A program made the translations under genes and the position numbers. A DNA stretch of 6,118 nucleotides from Bacteroidota bacterium. GTDB lineage: Bacteria; Bacteroidota; Bacteroidia; B-17B0; Aurantibacillaceae. The notes beneath the pieces were generated by a model that was not told where the DNA came from, ran no database searches, and saw only the letters and a list, made by a program, of their open reading frames with translations. Below are positions 1-6,013 of this stretch, piece by piece. The DNA lies in assembly GCA_025360565.1 (NCBI GenBank), contig JANYBY010000282.1, forward strand, positions 1-6,118, read 5' to 3'. Numbering within the stretch: the first letter of the stretch is position 1; the number at the start of each line of letters is the position of its first letter.

Positions 1-342
1 TGGAGAAACTTTAAAGTTTGAATGATACGCGTAATCGAACAAAGCCTTGCCGTGTTTCATTTGAAACGTATCCACACCATAACGATCATACAAATTAAAT
101 TCTTTTGCAAGCTTATACTTTACATCTTCGCTTAAAAAATATTGTAATAATTGTTCGGTGTTTGATTCGTCTGAATTTTGATACATGTTTACCGGGTAAA
201 CCACCGCAATGGATTTGTATTTTTCGCGAAGTAAAAAAGAGCCTCCATACGCGAGGCCGCCGGCAACAACACCAATAATAATTAAAGTCTTTATATGTTT
301 ATAAACGACTTTTAATACGGTTAAAGAATTAAAATCATCCAT
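1..342 (-). CDS. Wzz-like chain-length determinant protein, N-terminal part (runs off the window)
   Basis: An open frame of 114 codons starts at an ATG (342-340) and reaches the left edge without a stop, so the C-terminus is missing. The N-terminus has one membrane segment at about residues 20-38, followed by EKYKSIAVVYPV (40-51), the usual entry into the periplasmic part of Wzz/FepE/Etk-type proteins. Such proteins sit in the inner membrane and set the length of O-antigen, capsule or exopolysaccharide chains. It is clearly a paralogue of the gene just upstream: KYKSIAVVYPV matches QYKSTAIVFPV, and FNLYDRY (82-88) matches FNLWDRW. It lacks about 17 residues that the neighbour has after the VYPV motif. 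Only two bases separate the neighbour's stop from this ATG, so translation is probably coupled. The family call is solid for the visible part. Whether a tyrosine-kinase domain follows cannot be seen. Confidence 0.82.
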   Translation of the reverse strand, partial: MDDFNSLTVLKVVYKHIKTLIIIGVVAGGLAYGGSFLLREKYKSIAVVYPVNMYQNSDESNTEQLLQYFLSEDVKYKLAKEFNLYDRYGVDTFQMKHGKALFDYAYHSNFKVSP

Positions 343-344
343 AA

Positions 345-1340
345 TTATCTTTTTAAAATAGTTTTTAATTTTTCCTTTAGTAACAAAAAGAACAGTGCTA
401 AAAAATTACACGAGATCAAAACAAAACCAATTGTGAGCAAACGTTTTGGCCGTGATTTGTATTCGTTTGGCTTAGCTTTTTCAACCACAAATTTAAATGG
501 CAAGTTTGAACCGTAATTTACAAGAGCGTCATCGTACTTGGCTTTTAATACCGGATATTTAAATCGGTATTTTTTCAAATTTTCGTTAACAAGCATGTAT
601 GCTCCGCCGTATTTTCTTAAAACATCCAATTTTTTTTCCAGTTCGGCCTGCGCAGTTTTATTTCCTTTTTCAATGGCTTTGGCATAACTTTTTGTGTAAG
701 CCTCCACATCGGTCTTATAATCCAACACACCTAAATTTCTTAACACCTGCAAACTATCCTCCAGTTCACCCATCATTTTTAAAGTGTGTTCGTATTCTTT
801 TTTTACAATACCCAAAGCACTCTCAGCCACTTTTTTCGACATCTCAAATCGAACCGTATCGCAGTAATCCGAAATGCCATTTGCAATTTCAGCGGCTCCG
901 TTAGCTGAATAATCGTGTACTTCAATTTTAATGCTGTTAAACTCTGTGCGGCGAATGGCCACCATATCTTCCCATTTCAATTTTAAATAATGATAAGCAA
1001 ATGTACTGTCCTTCACTTTCCATCTATCCCACAAATTAAACGCATTGGCAACTTTAATTTTTAAAATATCGGAAGTTAGAACCTGGATCAGTTTTTCGGC
1101 ATCATCGGCATCGCCTATCTGCATATAATCTTCCTGATTACCGAAATTTTGTTCGGTTAATAATTTTGAAACCGAGAACTGACGTACAGGAAAAACAATG
1201 GCCGTTGATTTATATTGTTTAGGAAGTATAAAAACAACCGAAGCGGTAACAACGATAGCGACTAACGAAACGATCAAGAAAATTTTCTTCCATTGAATAA
1301 TTTTAAGGATCAAATTAGTGCTCGAAATATTTTCAGTCAT
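345..1340 (-). CDS. Wzz/chain-length determinant family protein
   Basis: This complete 331-residue protein has the two-membrane-helix layout of polysaccharide co-polymerases. TM1 lies at about residues 20-39, a long charged periplasmic region with likely coiled coil covers about 160-245, and TM2 lies at about 301-321. A proline-containing stretch PNEYKSRPKR (291-300) sits just before TM2, where Wzz proteins carry their conserved Pro/Ser-Pro-Lys motif. The protein ends in a short basic cytoplasmic tail, with no Walker motifs or tyrosine-rich tail, so it is not a fused BY-kinase. Expected role: setting chain length of a Wzy-dependent polymer at the inner membrane. It starts at ATG 1340, one base after the flippase stop (TAG, 1344-1342), and ends two bases before a paralogous gene. 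The flippase neighbour supports a surface-polysaccharide role. Which polymer is made cannot be told from here. Confidence 0.87.
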   Translation of the reverse strand: MTENISSTNLILKIIQWKKIFLIVSLVAIVVTASVVFILPKQYKSTAIVFPVRQFSVSKLLTEQNFGNQEDYMQIGDADDAEKLIQVLTSDILKIKVANAFNLWDRWKVKDSTFAYHYLKLKWEDMVAIRRTEFNSIKIEVHDYSANGAAEIANGISDYCDTVRFEMSKKVAESALGIVKKEYEHTLKMMGELEDSLQVLRNLGVLDYKTDVEAYTKSYAKAIEKGNKTAQAELEKKLDVLRKYGGAYMLVNENLKKYRFKYPVLKAKYDDALVNYGSNLPFKFVVEKAKPNEYKSRPKRLLTIGFVLISCNFLALFFLLLKEKLKTILKR

Positions 1341-1341
1341 A

Positions 1342-2778
1342 CTATTTATACTTTAAAAACCTTAACACAGATTTGGGATTGATCATGCCTGTAACAAAAG
1401 CCAATAAACCGCTAAATGTAAGCATTATAATGAAATTAAGCATCCATTGTTTAGTTAAGTGAAGTGTGAAATAATTTATAACGAAAAGGCCAATAATGAA
1501 TAAAAACAGCGCTAGTAATAAGCGTTTATTCACCTTAAATTTAAACGCCACATAACACAGGTATACCTGGCCTAAACCCATTAAGAACTGCGTAATTACA
1601 CTGGCAATTGCGCTTCCCATGGCATGGTAATTTGGAATAAGAATAAAATTTAAAATCAGATTGATCAAAATTCCGCCAAGTGCCATGTAATTGTATTTTT
1701 TTAAATTACCACTGGCTGTAAGCAATGCGCCAAAAATATAGGTGAGCGACATGGCCGTGAAACAATTCATGAGGATGGCAAAAATTGCATAACCCTCGGT
1801 ATTACCGGTGTAAATTTTTTCAAAAAAATGTTGCGCGTAAAAAATAGTGCTTATTGAAACGATGAGCGCCGGCGTTAATAACAAAGTAAATGAAAGTTTT
1901 ACTACGTTTTCAATATTTTCTTTATGCTTTAACATTCTGCTGAATAAAGGTAAAAGCTGAACAGAAAATAAATACCCGATCATATTTGCAGCGTCTAAAA
2001 ACCGAAAACTTTTAGCATAGATGCCGCTTTGCTCTTTTCCAAGATCACCCGGTAATATTCGTTCTATCATTACACTGTCCAACCGGTTATAGAATGTCAT
2101 AAGAAGCACTAAAATTGCGTAGGGCAAACTCTTTTTTAAGATCATCATATTAAAAGCTTTGTCCCAATTTAATTTGAATGTGTGTGTTTTATTTAACACC
2201 ACTATAAAGGCGATGAGCGCGGTTAAGGCATAACCTACCGTTTGCGCGTAAACAAAATTCATTACATCAACATTCAGGCCAAACCATCCTAATAACATAG
2301 CGCCTACAATAGCTATCATTATAACCCTATCTAAAACAGAAATAATACTGTCAACTTTAAATAAGTGCAAGGCTAGTAGATTTGAACGAAGGAATAAAAT
2401 AAAGCTCAGGAAAAAATTATTAAAACATAAAAGAAGAAGTAATTTAAAATTATACTCAAAAATAAACAGGCCAACGATCATGGTTACAACAGTAAAAAAA
2501 ATTCCCATGGCAAATTTTAAGCTCATCATTTTACTTAAATGTTTGCTGAGCAAATGGGTATGCTGGGCAATATTGCGATTATTAAAATTGGTTAAACCAA
2601 AATCTAAAAAAACGCTTAAAAGAAAGGAAAAACTAAAGATCACAAAATACTCTCCGTAATCTACGTTACCAACTTTATCCTGCACCTTTGGTTCTATAAT
2701 TAAGATCCAAAAAGGCTTAATTAACAGGTTTAGTACCAGCAGAATAGCCAAATCAAATATGAATTTCTTTTTTTGCAC
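1342..2778 (-). CDS. Polysaccharide flippase, Wzx-like (MOP superfamily)
   Basis: This very hydrophobic protein of 478 residues (from the GTG start) has about 12-14 predicted membrane helices and the length usual for Wzx/RfbX-type flippases. A stretch NRLDSVMIERIL in the first half resembles the charged membrane motif common in MOP-family polysaccharide exporters. Expected role: flipping an undecaprenyl-linked oligosaccharide from the inner to the outer face of the inner membrane. Two starts are possible: TTG at 2790 or GTG at 2778. The TTG lies inside a TAnnTTTG promoter element (2795-2788), so it would probably not be transcribed. GTG 2778 gives a natural N-terminus (MQKKKFIFDL) and shares the context CTGTGCAAA with the divergent glycosyltransferase start, so I prefer it. 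An in-frame stop at 2805-2803 rules out a longer form. The gene is first in a tight unit with two Wzz-like genes. The specific substrate is unknown. Confidence 0.88.
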   Translation of the reverse strand: MQKKKFIFDLAILLVLNLLIKPFWILIIEPKVQDKVGNVDYGEYFVIFSFSFLLSVFLDFGLTNFNNRNIAQHTHLLSKHLSKMMSLKFAMGIFFTVVTMIVGLFIFEYNFKLLLLLCFNNFFLSFILFLRSNLLALHLFKVDSIISVLDRVIMIAIVGAMLLGWFGLNVDVMNFVYAQTVGYALTALIAFIVVLNKTHTFKLNWDKAFNMMILKKSLPYAILVLLMTFYNRLDSVMIERILPGDLGKEQSGIYAKSFRFLDAANMIGYLFSVQLLPLFSRMLKHKENIENVVKLSFTLLLTPALIVSISTIFYAQHFFEKIYTGNTEGYAIFAILMNCFTAMSLTYIFGALLTASGNLKKYNYMALGGILINLILNFILIPNYHAMGSAIASVITQFLMGLGQVYLCYVAFKFKVNKRLLLALFLFIIGLFVINYFTLHLTKQWMLNFIIMLTFSGLLAFVTGMINPKSVLRFLKYK

Positions 2779-2787
2779 AGGGACTGG

Positions 2788-2818
2788 CAAAGATAGACTT
2801 TTTTATGATTTTAACTAA
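2788..2818 (-). promoter_or_regulatory. Predicted promoter of the flippase-wzz unit
   Basis: On the minus strand TATCTTTG (2795-2788) fits the Bacteroidota -7 consensus TAnnTTTG exactly. A weak -33 candidate TTAG (2818-2815; consensus TTTG) lies 19 bases upstream, within the usual spacing. Transcription would start around 2784-2778, at or just before the GTG of the flippase. The call rests on the motif only. Confidence 0.55.
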
Positions 2819-2836
2819 TGTTTATTTATAGATTTG
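2804..2836 (+). promoter_or_regulatory. Predicted promoter of the glycosyltransferase gene
   Basis: TAGATTTG (2829-2836) fits TAnnTTTG exactly and lies only four bases before the GTG start at 2841. The -33 box is poor: TATG (2804-2807) is the nearest candidate, 21 bases upstream. The element overlaps the divergent flippase promoter region, so the two promoters may compete or be co-regulated. Confidence 0.5.
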
Positions 2837-2848
2837 CACTGTGCAAAT
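2832..2848. promoter_or_regulatory. 17-bp perfect palindrome over the glycosyltransferase start
   Basis: ATTTGCAC-T-GTGCAAAT is a perfect inverted repeat with 8-bp arms and one central base. It covers the end of the -7 element and the GTG start codon. It could be an operator or an RNA hairpin at the start of the transcript. It could also be partly a by-product of the -7 element TTTGCA meeting a GTGCAA start. No regulator is visible in the window. Confidence 0.4.
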
Positions 2849-3968
2849 AGTTGTAAATACCAGGCTTTTACTAAAAAATAAATTAGACGGGATCGGATGG
2901 TTCACATACCAAACATTAAAACGGATAACGCAAAATAATCCGGAGGTACATTTTGTTTTTTTGTTTGACCGGAACTACGATGAAGAATTTATTTTTTCGG
3001 ATAATGTTACGCCAATGGTTTTAGCGCCCCAGGCAAGGCACCCGGTGCTTTACCATATTTGGTTTCAGTATTCGGTAAAAAATTTGCTCAATAAAATGAA
3101 ACCCGATCTGTTTTTTTCGCCCGACGGTTTTATTTGCCTTGGGGTATCATGTAAACAGTTAAATGTGATACACGACATTAATTTTTTTCATCATCCTCAA
3201 GATCTAAAATGGCTCACAAGCAAATATTACAATCGCTATTTTCCGAAGTTTGCAGCCGGGGCTTCAAGAATAGCAACGGTTTCGGAGTACAGCAAAAAAG
3301 ATATTGCCAAAAATTATAAAATAGATCCCGCCAAAATTGACGTTGTTTACAATGGTATAAATTCTTTTTTTAAACCATTAAGCCAAGAGGAAAAAATAAA
3401 CACGCGGAAAAAGATCGCGGGCGGAAAAAATTATTTTGTATGTGTTGGAAGTATTCTTCCACGAAAAAATATACTGAGTTTGGTAAAAGCGTTTGCATTA
3501 TTTAAAAAAGAAAGTGGTTCAGATCTTAAGTTGATAATTGCGGGAAGACAATTTTGGGGGATAACAATTATTTTTAACGATGTAAAACTAAATAACCTTG
3601 GCACAGAAGTTATTTTTACCGGGGGATTACCGGATACTGAGCTGGCCAATGTTTTGGGGGCGGCCACCGTGCTTACCTTTGTGCCTTATTACGAAGGCTT
3701 CGGTATTCCGTTAATTGAAGCAATGCAGGCCGAGGTGCCAATTATTACAAGCAATGTTACCAGTTTGCCCGAAGTGGCGGGAGATGCCGCCATTTATGTT
3801 GACCCGCTGAATATTGAAGAGATAAAGAATGCCATGCTCAAAATTTACAAGAACGAGGCGTTACAAAATGAATTGGTTGAAAAAGGAAAAAAGCAAAAAT
3901 TAAATTTTTCGTGGGAAAAAAGTGCCGATCTGCTTTGGGAATCGATGAAGAGAACGATTGAAGGTTAA
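2841..3968 (+). CDS. Glycosyltransferase, GT4 family (GT-B fold)
   Basis: This 375-residue protein is of normal length for a GT4 retaining glycosyltransferase. The N-terminal domain has a glycine-containing GIGWFTYQTL stretch (acceptor side) and a conserved IHDINFF near residues 110-116, followed by VSEYSKKD (147-154). The C-terminal nucleotide-sugar domain has VGSILPRKN (202-210), LIIAGR (231-236), the signature EGFGIPLIE (285-293, the E-x7-E motif) and NVTSLPEVAGDAA (305-317). Expected role: transfer of a sugar from a nucleotide-sugar donor to a growing lipid-linked glycan at the cytoplasmic face of the inner membrane. Donor and linkage cannot be read from sequence. The start must be GTG 2841: an in-frame TAG lies at 2829-2831, and the next Met is far inside the fold. 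No ribosome-binding site fits in the short space after the promoter element. The gene diverges from the flippase and converges on waaA. Confidence 0.92.
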   Translation: MQIVVNTRLLLKNKLDGIGWFTYQTLKRITQNNPEVHFVFLFDRNYDEEFIFSDNVTPMVLAPQARHPVLYHIWFQYSVKNLLNKMKPDLFFSPDGFICLGVSCKQLNVIHDINFFHHPQDLKWLTSKYYNRYFPKFAAGASRIATVSEYSKKDIAKNYKIDPAKIDVVYNGINSFFKPLSQEEKINTRKKIAGGKNYFVCVGSILPRKNILSLVKAFALFKKESGSDLKLIIAGRQFWGITIIFNDVKLNNLGTEVIFTGGLPDTELANVLGAATVLTFVPYYEGFGIPLIEAMQAEVPIITSNVTSLPEVAGDAAIYVDPLNIEEIKNAMLKIYKNEALQNELVEKGKKQKLNFSWEKSADLLWESMKRTIEG

Positions 3969-5203
3969 TTTAAATTCATAGTTTGTAATACTTTTTTTGT
4001 TGTGCCCGAATTTTTTAGAAAATAATTTTCAAGTATATTTTCCAGTGATTTTTTATCACCGTTCAAAAAATCCTCAATTGTTTTAACCGTTCCATCAACC
4101 GTTAAAACATTTACGGCTACTTTCATTTGAATAAGTTCGGTTGCCTCGTTGTATTTTTCAAATCCTTCGCCAAAAAAAATAACCGGTTTAAAATAAACCG
4201 CCGGCTCTAAACAATTATGAATGCCTTCATCAAAACCCCCGCCAATGTAGCTTATATCGGCGTAGTGATATATTCTCGAGAGTAAGCCAACGGCATCTAC
4301 TATTAGTACATTTTTATCGGAAGCGGGATTTTGGTTTGAATACAAGGACGCTGTTTGTTCTTTTTTTACCACAAGCGAAACCAGTGCCCCAATTGATTTT
4401 TCGTTCACTTCGTGCGGCACAAGAATTAATTTAACGTTGGGTGTTTTTATTTTCTTAAAGGCATCCAATAAAAACTCGTCGTCTTTTGGCCAGGTGCTGC
4501 CCGCCACTATTATTCTACTTCCGGCGCAAAATTGTTCAAAATAAGGTAATGGACTAAAATTCTTTTTTACCTCCATAACCCTGTCAAATCGGGTATCGCC
4601 GCACACCTGGTAGTTTATAATTTCTATATCCGTTAAAAATTTTCCGGAATTTTTATCCTGAACAAACAAGGTATTAAATGTTTTAAGCGACCTTCTAAAA
4701 ACACCGCCATACCATTTAAAGAAAGGGTGGTGCGGTTTAAAAACAGCCGAAACCAAATAGGTGGCAATATTTTGTTTTTTTAGTTCGAATAAAAAATTAA
4801 GCCAGAATTCGTATTTAATAAATATGGCAACTTTTGGTTTTACAATTTCAATAAAATCACGTGCGTTTTCTTTTGTATCTAATGGTAAATAAAAAACAGC
4901 ATCTGCCCCGCCCCAGTCTTTAAAGGGCTCGTAGCCGCTTGGTGAAAAAAATGTAAGAATGATCTTATATCTTGGATGCTGCATTTTAATTGCTTCAAGC
5001 AAGGGTCTGCCCTGTTCAAACTCGCCGTATGAGGCACAATGCACCCAAATATTTTCCTGAGAACTTAATGCCGAAATTTTTTTGGTGTAATTTTCTCTCC
5101 AATTATCCCTACCTGCTATCCATTGTTTGGCTTTAAGTTTATTAACAGCCGCAAGCCGAATAATAAATCCATACATTAAAATAACTAAGTTATAGATCAG
5201 CAT
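3965..5203 (-). CDS. waaA: 3-deoxy-D-manno-octulosonic acid (Kdo) transferase
   Basis: WaaA (KdtA) transfers Kdo from CMP-Kdo to a lipid A precursor on the cytoplasmic face of the inner membrane, an early step of LPS core assembly. The 412-residue protein has an N-terminal membrane anchor (about residues 2-20) and the family motifs in order: WVHCASYGEFEQGRP (53-67) with the catalytic-type Glu61, FFSPSGYE (85-92), IKYEFWLN (129-136) with the second conserved Glu132, then CGDTRFDRV, VAGSTWPKDDEF, LVPHEVNE, and GGGFDEGIHNCLEP (321-334) of the CMP-Kdo-binding domain. The frame stays open upstream to a TTG at 5266, but ATG 5203 is the right start. It begins directly at the membrane anchor and lies seven bases after the stop of the upstream barrel gene, with GGGG before it as a weak ribosome site. 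Its stop overlaps that of the convergent glycosyltransferase. Mono- or bifunctionality cannot be told from sequence. Confidence 0.93.
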   Translation of the reverse strand: MLIYNLVILMYGFIIRLAAVNKLKAKQWIAGRDNWRENYTKKISALSSQENIWVHCASYGEFEQGRPLLEAIKMQHPRYKIILTFFSPSGYEPFKDWGGADAVFYLPLDTKENARDFIEIVKPKVAIFIKYEFWLNFLFELKKQNIATYLVSAVFKPHHPFFKWYGGVFRRSLKTFNTLFVQDKNSGKFLTDIEIINYQVCGDTRFDRVMEVKKNFSPLPYFEQFCAGSRIIVAGSTWPKDDEFLLDAFKKIKTPNVKLILVPHEVNEKSIGALVSLVVKKEQTASLYSNQNPASDKNVLIVDAVGLLSRIYHYADISYIGGGFDEGIHNCLEPAVYFKPVIFFGEGFEKYNEATELIQMKVAVNVLTVDGTVKTIEDFLNGDKKSLENILENYFLKNSGTTKKVLQTMNLN

Positions 5204-5210
5204 CCCCAAA

Positions 5211-5942
5211 TTAATCGGTATAAAATTCTTTCGGCCTTTTTTTGTACAAAGGCAATATCCAACCAAACTTTAAACCATAAAGCAGGTCGAGCCGCTGTTT
5301 GGTATCTGTTAAGCCGGTATCGTAATTTAATTTGCGCAAACTTTTTGAAAACGCCTGAACAGTTTCAACACCAAAATAAAAATTTAATAAACGGTTTTCG
5401 CTTAAATACAAATAACCTACGAACTGACTGGTAGAAAAACCAAGAGTTAATCTGTCGTACCCATACCTTAACTCTCCTTTTATTGCCGCAATTCTTTGCT
5501 GGGCATCGTATAAATTAATTTTATGTTGCAAATAACCTGCACCAACTGTTACCATTAAACCCGAATTTGGGTTACGCGAAAAAAATTTAAAAACTTTTCC
5601 ACCTATAACATGCACGCCAATTCCTCTTTCGGTGATCCGCAAATCGGCCGGAAAACCATCGTTATCAATAACAGAACCTGTCACCGTTTTTAAATTTACA
5701 AGAACATCTTCTTTCACATTTCGGCCAAACATATAATTAGCATCTACACCAAGCAGCCAATTTTTTTTTGTTTTATACATAAAGGCTCCTCCTGCACTTA
5801 AGTTAGGACCAAATCTTTGCTCAAGGTCACCGCCGGGCAATTGTCCCCCAAAACTAACACCAACCAAGGGCAAAGCTCTTGCTGAATCCATTTGAGCATG
5901 AGCATAAAAAGCTATTAATATGATGAAAAAAGTAAGTTTCAT
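5211..5942 (-). CDS. Exported probable outer-membrane beta-barrel protein, function unknown
   Basis: This 243-residue protein starts with a clear signal peptide (MKLTFFIILIAFYAHA, probable cleavage after Ala16). The mature part is rich in alternating polar/hydrophobic, Gly- and aromatic-containing strands, such as SAGGAFMYKTKKNWLLGVDANYMF at about residues 50-73, GLMVTVGAGYL and LLNFYFGVETV, as expected for a small beta-barrel of about eight to ten strands in the outer membrane. The C-terminal part, GLKFGWILPLYKK, looks like a last barrel strand followed by a short polar tail. I recognise no named family with certainty. The ATG at 5942 follows a promoter element, and no clear Shine-Dalgarno is seen. 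The stop lies seven bases before waaA, so the two genes probably form one transcript. This suggests, but does not prove, a link to LPS or envelope biogenesis. Confidence 0.8.
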   Translation of the reverse strand: MKLTFFIILIAFYAHAQMDSARALPLVGVSFGGQLPGGDLEQRFGPNLSAGGAFMYKTKKNWLLGVDANYMFGRNVKEDVLVNLKTVTGSVIDNDGFPADLRITERGIGVHVIGGKVFKFFSRNPNSGLMVTVGAGYLQHKINLYDAQQRIAAIKGELRYGYDRLTLGFSTSQFVGYLYLSENRLLNFYFGVETVQAFSKSLRKLNYDTGLTDTKQRLDLLYGLKFGWILPLYKKRPKEFYTD

Positions 5943-5960
5943 TAAGCGTTAAAGTGATAC

Positions 5961-5968
5961 CAAATATA
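5961..5968 (-). promoter_or_regulatory. Predicted -7 element of the barrel gene-waaA unit
   Basis: On the minus strand TATATTTG (5968-5961) fits TAnnTTTG and lies 18 bases before the ATG at 5942, giving an untranslated leader of roughly 5-12 bases. No TTG is found at the expected -33 distance; the nearest (5982-5980) is only 11 bases upstream. The promoter may therefore be weak or use another upstream signal. Confidence 0.45.
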
Positions 5969-6013
5969 CATATTTAGCCCAATATTTTTGTTCTTTTTCC
6001 GGGTCAGTCTTAA

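Noticed and set aside
599..904. A 101-codon open frame on the plus strand
   Set aside because: It lies wholly inside the complete Wzz-like gene on the other strand. Its translation is low-complexity (Phe/Pro/His/Leu rich) with no recognisable motif, as expected of a shadow frame.
2788..2790. TTG as the start of the flippase
   Set aside because: The TTG is part of the TATCTTTG promoter element, so it would lie upstream of the predicted transcript. GTG 2778 gives a better N-terminus. Only transcript mapping can settle it.
3431..3667. A 78-codon open frame on the minus strand
   Set aside because: It is antisense to the conserved nucleotide-binding domain of the glycosyltransferase and has no motif or start signal of its own.
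3961..4030. A terminator between the convergent glycosyltransferase and waaA genes
   Set aside because: No GC-rich inverted repeat with a following T-run is visible. The T-rich stretch near 3991-3999 is coding sequence of waaA.
4184..4200. Hairpin CGGTTTA-AAA-TAAACCG
   Set aside because: It lies inside waaA, where it encodes part of a conserved-looking stretch (AVYFKPVIFF). There is no T-run or gene end nearby, so it is not a terminator; probably chance.
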